Program-made: the position numbers and the translations under genes
Shown here: piece by piece, positions 46,201-58,300 of the stretch
Layout of the letters: each line of letters begins with the position of its first letter
Numbering within the stretch: the stretch's first letter is position 1
DNA from: Saccoglossus kowalevskii
Taxonomy: Eukaryota; Hemichordata; Enteropneusta; Harrimaniidae
NCBI RefSeq assembly: GCF_000003605.2
Contig: NW_003116453.1
Coordinates: 789,683 to 853,682 of the forward strand
Direction: 5' to 3'
DNA length: 64,000 nt
Notes under the pieces: generated by a model
The model's input: only the letters and a program-made list of their open reading frames with translations
Told to the model about the DNA's origin: nothing
Databases searched by the model: none

Positions 46201-48184
46201 TGTTACTACAATATCATGTGCTATATAGACATGTGAACTAATTGGAACATATTGGTGGAATTTGTGAGAAAAGTTGTGTATGATCAAATGATAAAGAAGA
46301 GACAACTCGTCAAAATAGTATCTAAGCGTGAACATCGGTCGTAACACGAGTGTATCTTCTACAGTATTAGAATGGTCAACTAAATATGCATGTGACCTCG
46401 CCATTGTACACTCAATATACGCACGTGTCAAGTAAGAAATTGACATGTATTAACATACATAGTGTCACTGATTGCATGTATACTGTTTGGTCATACTTGT
46501 TTGCAACGCCGACGAATGTCGGAGTAAAATTAAATTCCTTACATAGCCATCATGTCAGAGGCGATCTATTAACGATCAAATAAAACACTTTTTCGTTCTG
46601 TGATAATGAGAAGTACAGTGACACTCGAAAGAGAACTCAAGCTGTACATGTGCTCCTTCAGAACCAGTCAATTGCCGGTCACAATCTGACAATAACACAT
46701 GAAACCTGTGAAGTATCCTACGTTTTTTTTTTCCAGTTTGTTTTTATTGCCAAATTCTCGCATCTTAAAAAAACAACAGCTATCTAACATACATGTCCCT
46801 AATGCTTTCGCACTCATACAGAAACACAAGTAAAAAAACAGTAAATACTCGGCTTCGTTTTACATGGATATACCACAATTAATGTCAATGTGAATTAGTT
46901 CCTTCATAACTTTGATATAAACACCCCTTGACAAGTATGACATTTGCCCCACTGTACGCGTTTTACATGTGATACTAAATTTAAATACAGCCTGACATTA
47001 GATTTTAACAGCTTTGACACACATTTTTGTTTCACTGTGTTTCGCTTCCTGTCTTCACTTGAAATATAACGATTTTGTGTTTTTGAGATGAGATGAAACG
47101 AGATAACAGTGATAATCAGATTACTACGAATTATGGTGAAACAAAAGAAACATGCCTTATCCGGTGAAATCCGCTTGGGCGTCTCAATTATAGTTGAGTC
47201 TGAACTCCCTGTGATTGGCTAGGGCGTTGCCTGTTAGAAACTAAGAACGACAGAGTAGGGTATTTCGGCTGCTGCTAAAAGCATTCTGAGTAACACCATC
47301 GGAAATATGTATCGATGTCCCGGAGATCGAATTAATGTATCGATTACGACCTTTAAAATAGCGTGTTCGTACCACCACGTGATGCATAGTTTGGCAACGG
47401 TGACGACTACGTCATATGACGATATTAATCATTAGTCGTTTTAGCGTCAAACCACACCATCCAACAATGTCAGAGGCGTTTATTTTCATTCGCATTCTCT
47501 AAAATTGCAGGTGGCTCATCAGCGAAAATCCCCTATAATATTCTGAAATATTGAAACCAGCATTCCTTCTTTTAGATTTTTAGTGAATTAGAGCGAATCA
47601 TCAGGAAAAAAATGTCAATATAATCAATGGTCCTACTACAAAAGATGACTAGTAATTGGTTTCTACTGAATAACTATTTTGAGAAAGATATTTTGTCACC
47701 CGGTCAAGTAATTATATACATGACGTGACTCACGCGACTGACATCTGTCACAGAATATTACCCACAGAAATTGAATGAAATTCCTAAAGATAATGCACGT
47801 ACTAAACATTAGGAGACACGTATACCACTGTGCAACAGTACTAAAGGTCGATTTTAGGAGTCCAAATATTTTTTTGATTCTGAAAGTAAAAGGGTATTAC
47901 TCACATGCGATAACTTCCGCCGGGGAAAATCATTTCCGCCCTCTGTTACTTCCACGAATTGTAATTTATAATTGTTAACGATCTTCATTTTTGACTAAAA
48001 GTCATGTTTTAAGGAGGTTCGGGTGGAATTGATGATTATTTCCCATCTTATTCATGTTTCATGAATATGGGTTAATCTTTTCACAACCAGACTTTCTCGA
48101 CTAAATATCTCTTTTTTCTCATATTCTTCAATATTCCGGGAAATAAGCCCTAATTTTGAAACGAAACAATTTGGGCAAATTTTA

Positions 48185-48285
48185 AATTTTTACTCAAAAT
48201 GATTGGCTATTTTTGTCACAATCTTTTAAAGGAAAGTGCAGACTATAAATGGGACTATTTTGTGAATTTGTGATGAACAGAGAGA
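48185..48285 (+). repeat. Dispersed repeat family B, copy 3
   Basis: GATTGGCTATTTTTGTCACA, AGTGCAGACTATAAATGGGA, CTATTTTGTGAATTTGTGAT: the same order as 6480-6590. Confidence 0.75.
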
Positions 48286-48689
48286 GCTAGTAGTGACAAG
48301 GTTTATGGGATTAGGGTACCGAAATTTCACAGACAAATAATTCCGAAACGTCATGAAAAATGCCAGTTGCATTTTTTCACCCGTTTCTATGCCGATATTT
48401 TTCATATCATACAATTTTGCTAACTGAGCAATAGACAAAGTAGTCACATATTATTGTTAACACGAATCTTAATATTGTAAAACATTTACAATAATGACAT
48501 TCAATTGTCAGTGTGATAAATAGTTTTCGAGTCAGAAATAATATTTGAAGCAGTTTTCCACATGCATTTGAATGTAAATACACAGTACATAGTGTGGCAT
48601 ATTCGGCATTATTGTGAAACCAACCCCAATGTGTCCAATGCGACTCACCTTTATGAGTAAAACACGAATATTTTACCAAGTCTTTTTAT

Positions 48690-48948
48690 TCGTTATGACC
48701 TGCACAGGTTTTCTATGCCTACGAGAATACATTTCAAATTGCCTCTCATTGCCTACATTGCACTTACCTAAGTGAACCTCTCAACCTGTATGAACCTACT
48801 CGTAACCTTCACTCCAAATCACACTTACTGTTTCAAGCTATGCCGATCGACTTATCTTTTGGGAATCCTTCCCTTCAGAATTTTGTCCTCAAATTATGGA
48901 ATAAACTCCCATTTGAGTTGCATTACATTTATTACAATGTGTACGCGC
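48690..48948 (+). pseudogene. LINE fragment: end of reverse-transcriptase ORF (CR1/L2/Jockey-like)
   Basis: Translated pieces give RIHFKLPLIAYIALT and, after a frameshift near 48760, YLSEPLNLYEPTRNLHSKSH and NPSLQNFVLKLWNKLPFEL. This matches the general C-terminal pattern of non-LTR reverse transcriptases (RI.FK...Y..L, then Y.P.R.LRS, then LWN.LP..LR). Only about 85 codons remain, with no upstream RT palm domain, so it is a short 5'-truncated relic. Confidence 0.65.
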
Positions 48949-49097
48949 ATGTCAACAGAATAATTCTCTGTGTTGACGTGGAATACAATGTGTGCATAAC
49001 ATTAGAATGTCAGCTGAGGTGTTAGTTTTGTTGGTGAGTATCTCTTTGCAGCAATTCTCTGACTTAATAATTTAAAGCTGTGTATATTCATATATGC

Positions 49098-50865
49098 GAT
49101 GAGCTAAAACTTTGTATGAACCACCAAAAGTTCCAAGGTGTGAAGAGCTAAAACTATGAATGTATTGCCATAATGTTCACATGGTGACGAGCTAAAACTT
49201 TGTAATAAACGCCAAAATGTTTCAAAGTGTGATGAGCAAAAACTTCGTATGAACCGCCAAAACGTTCAAAATTGTGTTGAGCTAAAACTTTGAATTAACA
49301 ACCAAAATGTTAAAAATGGTGATGAGCTAAAACTTTGAATTAACAATCAAAATGTTCAAAATGGTGATGAGCTAAAACTTTGTATTAACAACCAAAAGTT
49401 CAAAATGGTGATGAAATAAAACTATGTATTAACAACCAAAAGTGTGAACCAAAAGTTCCAAAGTGTGATAAGCTAAAACTTTGTATTAACAACCAAAATG
49501 TTCAAAATGGTGATAAGCTAAAACTACGTATTAACAACCAAAATGTCCCAAAGTGTGGTGAGCTAAAACTTTGTATTAACACCAAAATGTTCCAAAGTGT
49601 GATGAGCTAAAACTTTGTATTAACAACCAAAATGTTCCAAAGTGTGATAAGCTAAAACTTTGTATTAACACCAAAATGTTCCAAAGTGTGATAAGCTCAA
49701 ACTTTGTATTAACAACCAAAATGTTCAAAATGGTGATAAGCTAAAACTTTGTATTAACACCAAAATGTTCCAAAGTGTGGTGAGCTAAAACTTTGTATTA
49801 ACACCAAAATGTTCAAAATGGTGACAAGCTAAAACTTTGTATTAACAACCAAAATGTTCAAAATGGTGATAAGCTAAAACTTTGTATTAACACCAAAATG
49901 TTCCAAAGTGTGGTGAGCTAAAACTTTGTATGAACACCAAAATGTTCCAAAGTGTGATAAGCTAAAACTTTGTATTAACAACCAAAATGTTCAAAATGGT
50001 GATAAGCTAAAACTTTGTATGAACCACCAAAATGTTCCAAAGTGTGGTGAGCTAAAACTTTGTATTAACAACCAAAATGTTCAAAATGGTGATAAGCTAA
50101 AACTTTGTATTAACACCAAAATGTTCCAAAGTGTGGTGAGCTAAAACTTTGTATTAAACACCAAAATGTTCCAAAGTGTGATAAGCTAAAACTTTGTATT
50201 AACACCAAAATGTTCCAAAGTGTGATGAGCTAAAACTTTGTATTAACAACCAAAATGTTCCAAAGTGTGATAAGCTAAAACTTTGTATTAACACCAAAAT
50301 GTTCCAAAGTGTGATAAGCTAAAACTTTGTATTAACAACCAAAATGTTCCAAAGTGTGGTGAGCTAAAACTTTGTATTAACACCAAAATGTTCCAAAGTG
50401 TTATGAGCTAAAACTTTGTATTAACACCAAAATGTTCCAAAGTGTGGTGAGCTAAAACTTTGTATTAACAACCAAAATGTTCCAAAGTGTGGTGAGCTAA
50501 AACTTTGTATTAACAACCAAAATGTTCCAAAGTGTGGTGAGCTAAAACTTTGTATTAACACCAAAATGTTCCAAAGTGTGATGAGCTAAAACTTTGTATT
50601 AACAACCAAAATGTTCCAAAGTGTGGTGAGCTAAAACTTTGTATAAACACCAAAATGTTCCAAAGTGTGATAAGCTAAAACTTTGTATTAACACCAAAAT
50701 GTTCCAAAGTGTGATGAGCTAAAACTTTGTATTAACAACCAAAATGTTCCAAAGTGTGGTGAGCTAAAACTTTGTATTAACACCAAAATGTTCCAAAGTG
50801 TGATAAGCTAAAACTTTGTATGAATCGCCAAAATGTTCAAATTGGTGAAGAGCTAAAGCTATGTA
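49098..50865. repeat. 44/45-bp minisatellite, about 40 copies
   Basis: Unit CCAAAATGTTCCAAAGTGTG, then ATAAGCTAAAACTTTGTATTAACA(A). Variants are TTCCAAAGTGTGG and TTCAAAATGGTGAT, and CACC (44 bp) versus CAACC (45 bp). They are mixed along the array. Copies at the left edge are more diverged than those from about 49,480 on. It lies between pburs-2 and burs. Confidence 0.96.
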
Positions 50866-50869
50866 CTAT

Positions 50870-52330
50870 GTATGTAAGTCATATAATCAGATATATGTAA
50901 CTTCACAAGATTAACCATGGTTAATTTTTCGTTGCTATCGTAACCTTATTTACGACAGTGTTGTTAATGAGACCGTTATTGCATTACTGAACGTATGATT
51001 CAATCACCAAATCAGTAGAACATAGTTGTAATACTCCGACTTTGACGGGATAATACTGAATTTTGATACATGGCATGGATGGGCATTATGAAGTTCAACA
51101 CATATGTTGCCTGGCAACACAGATGAGGCAACCCTTGTATTGAGTGAAATAAAACATTCTTTTTCATGCATACTAAAACATATTTTTTTGTTTTTTAATT
51201 CGAATAGAAGTTCATTTTGACTTTGCTAATTCTATGTTCGGCTGAAATATTTAAAAACAAAAAAATCGAAACTTCTAATGTTACCTTATTCGTTATTGGG
51301 CGCCGAGATTTCGTTGAAATCAAGAGAGCCGCGGGACTTTTTTTCCTTCGAATAGCGATCCATACACTGACTAGCGTCTACTCCTCCTCAGGCAATAAAA
51401 TCTAGGGTATTTGGAATAGTGGACGTGATTACGATAGAAAATGAATCTATATTCCGGAGCTCCTCAGCTCTTACGCTCCTAACGATTTTGGCAGCCATTT
51501 TGTGAAACAGATAAATTGGATATTACATACTAACAACCTCTTCGCCAAATTAATTGTTACAACGATAGCTTCATGTGTTCGTGAATTAATGAATACCTTT
51601 TTGATACGTTCTTTTGATGTTTGTGTTTGCATATTATATTACTGGCGTGAATGTGAATAACAAATCACTACAACACTCAGATTGCGCGATCTGTTATTGA
51701 TTAGTGTGTTATTATCGATTACTGCTAGTGTTTTGCTTCACAAGCCAGTTTTGACGTTACATCAGATGCGACAAAAATAATTTAAAAAATCTTACTTTTT
51801 CCACCACAACGCAATACTGTTCTGAAAGTTATAGAGATACTAAAAGAGATACTGTTTAATATGTAGAGTTTGTACTTGGAAGATGCATTTCCAATTTCCG
51901 ATCTGTGTTGTGTTAAAAAATAAATCTTTACAAGAACGGACAGGCAAGATCCTGCACAGGAAACGAACTTGTCCGCCTTTTGACGTATTTGTTACTGGAT
52001 CGACTCAATGCACACGAATGCATATAATCATACTACTAGGAATTAATTAAATAATTTAATGTGACACCCACACATGTCATAATAACGCAATATCCGTTGA
52101 TTTTCTGTATTGATTCCTATTCCTCTTACCAACACTGTGAGTGCTATTGGTAACGTGAAACATTGATTTCGCTTTGGCTTTACACTGTGCGTATAATATT
52201 AATATAAACCACCAGAACTATTTGCATGCAATGACGTACGTGCATTATTGTGTAAAAAGTGCTGAGCACATTACTAATCTATTGTAGTCAATTCCGTTTT
52301 TCACTCTGAACTCACTCTACTTTGTTTTGG
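50870..52330. other. Intergenic, nothing recognised
   Basis: AT-rich DNA between the minisatellite and the burs promoter; no feature supported on either strand. Confidence 0.5.
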
Positions 52331-52337
52331 GCTCAGG

Positions 52338-52746
52338 TATAATTGACTCCAGACCAGAAGTGCGAAAGATACGTTGTACATATATTGTAGGATTGAAACG
52401 GAGAGGACATCATCTTATCAGTTTACGGTCACTGTAAATACCAGTACTACATAATAGGTAAGTATATTCAAAGGTATATGTATATATAGCTATATTTATT
52501 TTAACGGCGGACGTAAAGACGTATGTAAAAATGAGTGTGTGTTTGTGACGTTTTCATATACCACGAGCATTTAATATATGTATATAGTAGTTTATTCATA
52601 TCATTTTGCTATTAAGCTTTGAGTCCCAGTTTAACCACATGATATTGCTCAATTAGTTATTAGTATGTTTATGAATTTATGTTTTGTAGCTAAGTTATGA
52701 ATGAAAATTATTTTTATTTTATCTTAGAGTTATATAATCAATCACC
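52338..52746 (+). promoter_or_regulatory. burs: burs promoter, leader exon and leader intron (inferred)
   Basis: A TATA-like TATAATT at 52338-52344 precedes a leader of about 90 bases that ends at a donor after 52457 (ATAATAG/GTAAGT). The intron ends at 52726-52727 (TATTTTATCTTAG), and the coding exon starts at 52728, 19 bases before the ATG. The layout, TATA box then short leader exon then leader intron, parallels pburs-2. Confidence 0.5.
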
Positions 52747-53115
52747 ATGAGGAAAGTTAGTTGGAAGTTGTATTGTTTACTGAGTTTTATTGTTGTTACC
52801 GTGGCAACATCTGGCTGTAACAAGCGTATGGTTAGATACCACCTATCCCACCCAGGATGTATACCAGTATTGCGGTCCGCCTACGGTTGCCGAGGAACGT
52901 GTTCGTCGTACTCTTTAATTTCGGCCGAAGATCCTTTCCAGATGCAACGCTCCTGCAAATGCTGCGAAGCCATAGAAGAGCGGTTTGTTGGTGTGAGATT
53001 GCGATGCCCACGTCTTGACAAACCGTTTAAAAATGTATACGCCAAGTCCGCTATCGAATGCTTGTGTCGTCCATGTGGACAGATATCGGAATATTCCGAA
53101 ATTAAAGCTCCATGA
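52747..53115 (+). CDS. burs: Bursicon alpha subunit (burs)
   Basis: The alpha subunit of the bursicon heterodimer, a secreted neurohormone; in insects it drives cuticle tanning and wing expansion through the receptor LGR2 (rickets). The coding region is one uninterrupted exon of 122 residues. A basic start and hydrophobic stretch (MRKVSWKLYCLLSFIVVTVA) form the signal peptide. The mature chain has 11 cysteines in burs order: HPGCIPVLRSAYGCRGTC (Drosophila YPGCVPKPIPSFACVGRC), MQRSCKCCE (MERSCMCCQ), VRLRCPRL, and KSAIECLCRPC (KAPLECMCRPC). It lies 9.8 kb downstream of pburs-2 on the same strand. The start is the first ATG after the leader acceptor. No intron interrupts the knot, unlike pburs. 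Confidence 0.96.
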   Translation: MRKVSWKLYCLLSFIVVTVATSGCNKRMVRYHLSHPGCIPVLRSAYGCRGTCSSYSLISAEDPFQMQRSCKCCEAIEERFVGVRLRCPRLDKPFKNVYAKSAIECLCRPCGQISEYSEIKAP

Positions 53116-55234
53116 GCAGGTCACTTGAACTTAATTTATTATATATATATATTAGTGACATTTTCGCATGAATACTGGAGGATAAGAAAACATACAATTT
53201 CAAAGAAGACTATAACAATGCGTAAATACTGACACATTGTGATCGGGTTATTACGATCAATTGCGATACATTGAAATTCTATTTATTCTACCATACACTG
53301 TGCTGTTCATTGTTCATTTTTATGTATTTTATTAATCACTTATATTATAAGCACTTCAATTATGTATTCTCATTTAACTTAGCTGCACTGTACCGATATA
53401 TGTTTATATACCATACCTATACACTGATACAAATATCACAACTCGGATATAACTTCGATATACCTTTGTATGTCCATATAGTTACGTAAAATAGAATCTT
53501 AATTTTCTGAAACTTGAAACTGCATGCTAGCCGATCGATACCTGGTATCTCAGATCTAAATTTCAATGTAGAATAATTGCGACACATGCGTTATTTAAAA
53601 TAGATGTTTACATGAGGTGATCAGGGCTGATTCCAATATTATTTATACATTATAGAAGAAACATTTTTGAAAAATATAACATGTCTTTGGTTTAACAATA
53701 TTGATATTAGTCTGTATGTACAGAGTGGTCGTGGAGACAGGTCTAACGGTATAATAAATAATGTTGACTTATTAAATTGTGTACAACCATACAGACCCCG
53801 TAAAAGAAGGATATGAAACAGCGTAGTGTGGTTTCACTGGGTCAGTTTCATAACCTTTACTCAAGGGTATGTTTTACATGTTTGTTGGTAATACAAGCTG
53901 GGATTTCGAGCTAATCGCCTAAAATCGTGAGTTTCTCTTCGGAATCTCCCTTGGTTTCATGTATGAGATAACACACGAAATTTATAATGTAAATATTTGT
54001 ATCTAAAACCATTTCTGTTATAAAATTCAAAGAAAGATAAACTTGAATTGTATCTTTAATAGTCGTATGGTTCTCAACCAATACTTGAATCTTCAACAGT
54101 CGTGAAACATTTTTACGATCCTCAATCGTTGCTATTCATGAAACTAAGACTAAGACTGTGTTAACTGCGTTTTCATTCAGCTTCCAGTTATATCTTGTAA
54201 TTTCCTTAGCTATTAACTAGAATTTCTGAATTATTTAAATTGGAATTTCCGAAATTGGATATATACATCTACAGCAATAAAACATAAAGCAATGTAACAA
54301 AATACATTGTGTCCCTCTCAATATCTTAGTCGTCCACACAATTTCAGACACAGCATGGAATCGATAGTTTGTAATGCCTTGGGGTAAAAACAGAGATAGC
54401 CACGTTTTTATTTCTCGTCACATCCCCAATAATACAGTCTCACTCGTTCCGAAATGCTGAGAAGTGTTACATTAATGGGAGTTGGTAAACTCTGTCAATC
54501 AGAATTGAGTAGGCAGATATGGTACAATTAGATGATAAGGATTGCAGAAGCAATCTCAAAAAACAACTTTTCTCTATTCACATTTGTAATTCAGTTTCAC
54601 ATCGAATGATTGTACAATATTTATGGATCTTCGTTATAAGTTGTTCACAAAGCATAACATTAAATGAAACCCTAGTATGAGGAGATTTAAATCAATACAT
54701 ACGCATACTTCGGTCACTAGATGATAAGCTTAGGAGTTGGAGGTAAACTTGATCCTGGGTAATATGTGACAATCTTAGTATGAATATTATCTTTATTGAA
54801 TCTGTTTACAACTTTTTATTAATTGACAATTGCATTTAATCTTTTAATAGTTCTCACAATATATACATTCAATATCCGCATAATATATATACATTTATGT
54901 TTTTACAAATTATGTTCAATCATAATTGGTTGTTAATATGTTTTAATAGATTAAAACACACTTTCAGATTTGTCAAGTGGGAATGTAATGTCTATATTGA
55001 TTTATAAAATATAGAATATCACGGCGTGGGTGTCCTGTCATACAAAATATCACAAGCATAATAATGCATATTGCAGGGAATCTGTGTGTTTTTATGTGAT
55101 ATCGTGCATTTTATGGAACTGACCCTGTTATATAGTGTATTGCAGAGAAGCCATGCTGTGATAGTGTGTATTACAGGGAAACCATGCTGTGATATTGTGT
55201 ATTGCAGAGAATCATGCCGTTATATTGTTTATTC
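53116..55234. other. burs 3' region and intergenic DNA
   Basis: No gene recognised. Three degenerate ~34-bp repeats around GTGTATTGCAGAGAAGCCAT lie at about 55130-55215, just before the hairpin at 55239. Confidence 0.5.
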
Positions 55235-55238
55235 CACA

Positions 55239-55345
55239 AGGATACCTCAAAGTATGCACGAAGACAGTACAGCTGGAATATTGACCGACGCGCAACGGAG
55301 GTCGATGCACGGCGTACTGTCTGAGAGCATACTTTGAGGTGTCCT
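55239..55345. mobile_element. 107-bp hairpin element (MITE-like)
   Basis: The left arm AGGATACCTCAAAGTATGCA (55239 on, 32 bases) is complementary to the right arm at 55314-55345, which ends GCATACTTTGAGGTGTCCT. Few mismatches. The loop is GC-rich (CCGACGCGCAACGGAGGTCG). Short terminal repeats with no coding capacity suggest a MITE; a transcribed stem-loop is the alternative. Confidence 0.6.
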
Positions 55346-58300
55346 CGTAATAACCTTATTATTATTATACATCTTTTTCTTTCAATGATACACCATGGGA
55401 ATGCCGAAATCCCAAATGTTTAGAACACAATCAGCGAACTTCTTTGTGTGGAGTCAGGTCAAACTCTGGTGGCAGCCATGTCTGTTTTTATTATTACGGT
55501 TACACGCGTAATCATTCCATATTTGGTACGATGTAACTTATGGCGTTACGGCGACAGATGTATAATAATGTTTATTACAAGAACACCCATACAGTTAATT
55601 ACCTAAATTTACACCACAGTCATACCACGTTCTTACCATTATGATCAGAGGAACGCCAAGAGACTTTATTAATACCGGGTCAAGCCACCGGTCTTCAGTG
55701 TTACGCGTGAATTGTCCCAATATGTGTATTTTTATCTTGATTTTAGGAACCAAATCCCATAAAAAAATTAAAAACACACGTAAAATCATCGAGAAAACTG
55801 TTATGCTCAGGCTTGCAAGACACTTTGATCAAAAGCGCAGAGTCAAACAAATATTAGCATAACATTTTAAGCTAAACAACAAAACTGGCAATATGGTACA
55901 CCACACGTATCCAGCACTCGACAAGCATCTGATATTATACATCTGAACATATTATTATAAGCTACACCAGTACTGCATAAAACACAATATACATCGGAGA
56001 ACTGCGAAACAGACCACGTTTCACTTCCAGTGAGAGTTACTAAATCTGCGAAACGTTTGATTTCCTCTAGTAAGCTTCTACATATGTCATCAGTTCTTTT
56101 ATACTCAAACTATCTGTACCATCTGTAGATAACGTAGACCCCAAAAATGTCCGACATTATCAAAATTTAATGAAGAGTCGTCAAGTTATGCATGGGTAAT
56201 AAGACCAATCTTTCAGGAGGCTACAAACACATTTCTCCAAGTTAAACACTGTGTCATGGGCGCCAGTATGTGTATGACAAGGTGATTGAGAACTGCGAGA
56301 TAAGAACCCAGTCATCAGCAAAGACACAGCTGAGTTACATAGGTATTAGTTATAACACAACCAAGGTTAATACTGAGTTTGTTCCTTAAACAAAGCAGGA
56401 CTGTCTGACTCTATTACATATAATGAACTTATTTTGCGTATTAACAAACAATATATTTTACACATGTTGTGTATTCGATATATGGGTACCGCGTCGAACA
56501 GGAAGCGACGAAATGACCATACACCGTCTTGTAATTTAATATTATCCATCCATTACGAGAAGCATTGTTGGCATGTTTTTGAGCGCGTAACCACGAAGAT
56601 AGATGCGCATACTTTAGGACGCGTCTTCGTTATTGTCTGGAATATGCCAATTTGATGTGAGGATTACTGTTATATATATATATATATATCTTAAACTAAC
56701 GAATTTTTAATAATCGTGGAGTTATGGCAACGTAGTGATTGGATTGGAATCTGTGTGTTATTTTTGCAATTTTGAAGGCGGACGGGTTCAAAGGATATCG
56801 CATGGTGTTGATCGAATATCGCAAATACCGCAGGATATGATATCTCAGTTGTTGATGCATAGTACATATACATTTTAATAGCGCGATTTCCGATTTCCGA
56901 TTTCGTTGTGTCAATATCTCATCCATTGCAGGATGTTCAATGGTTTCTTAGTGATCTAATCAATTATTGATTTGCAAACCATTACCGAAATATCGTCTGC
57001 ACTGATAGACAATCGTTTTGTATTGGACCAAACATTATTTGACAATAAGTCGTATGACCACTTGCGAAATACGAAAATGGACGAATTTCCAGTTTCAACC
57101 AGTTTAATCAAAGGCGAAAAATTGTGAGTGACAAGAAGAAGAATGCCCGAGCCCCGGGCATGAACGGAATCACCCGTAGGTTCGGACAACACAATGAAGT
57201 TATTAACTAGTTCATCCAATGACTCATGTAGGCAGTTATGACGACTATTTGTTGCTATGACAAATACAGTGCATATTTAAATACGCATATATTATATTGC
57301 CGTTATAAGCCATGGTTAGATGCAATGCGTAGTATGTTCTTTAATTAGTCACATGGGCAGTGCGGCGATTTAACTGATGACGTCACAATTGTAACAAGGT
57401 TGAGTACACCAATTGATGGTCGATCAACTCACTCGACACATTCACTCTCAGTTATATTACAATGTGTGTTTTAAGCCAAGAAAAGCGCCTCACCAAGTTA
57501 ACGCAGTAACCGTGAAATATAGTACGTAATGTGACGATGTATATAATAATGAAAAGTACATATGACCTTGGAAAATGAAGGTGGCCCGGGAACTAGTATT
57601 CGAGGCGATATAAATATGCCTGCTTCAAGTTAAACCCGTTGTCATATTTTGTTTAACTGTTGTCATGGCGACGACATCAGTATACATGTTGCCCCCCAAT
57701 TGTGAAAGTAAATTCAACTGTGTACGCCTTTATATAATATTTATCTGACGCGATAAGAAGATTGGCAAGTCTGTTCGCTAGATTGGACAGCATGAACGGC
57801 AGTCGACCAGCAGGCGCCTGTTGAAACAAGCGACCTTCCCTTTATACTGAATATCAAACCAAATGTTCATTTCGTAAGTGTCCGGTTATCAAAATGAATC
57901 TATTTTGCAAGTAACATTAAGAGAGGGAGATTGACTGCAGACAAAAATAACAGTGTTAGTACTACCAATATTTGCAATGACACGAAGTATTTTATTAGTG
58001 TTTAACAGCTCTACTATGATATCCAGGTATCGCCCTAGTAATACGAGAAATGTCTGACTATACTAGAAATCGTTTGTAATGTCCAAACACTTAAACCCAA
58101 CTATACACGGCAAGGTATTCGCGAATGTTATGATAATGTCACCGTGATGGAAGCTTTTTAAATGCCATAAGGTTATGAAATTGAAGAAAGAATACACGTG
58201 TCATTGATTTGGAAAAAATGTTTCGTAGCATGGAGTCATCTGATTTTGAAAAAAAAATGCATGTCCATTGTCATTGTACATTGTGTCATTGTAAATCGGT

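Larger units (their letters stand above)
42902..48690. other. Intergenic, repeats only
   Basis: No gene recognised. Holds the 43155-43230 copy of the repeat at 27031, and the family B repeat at 48185-48285. Otherwise AT-rich with scattered short open frames. Confidence 0.5.
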
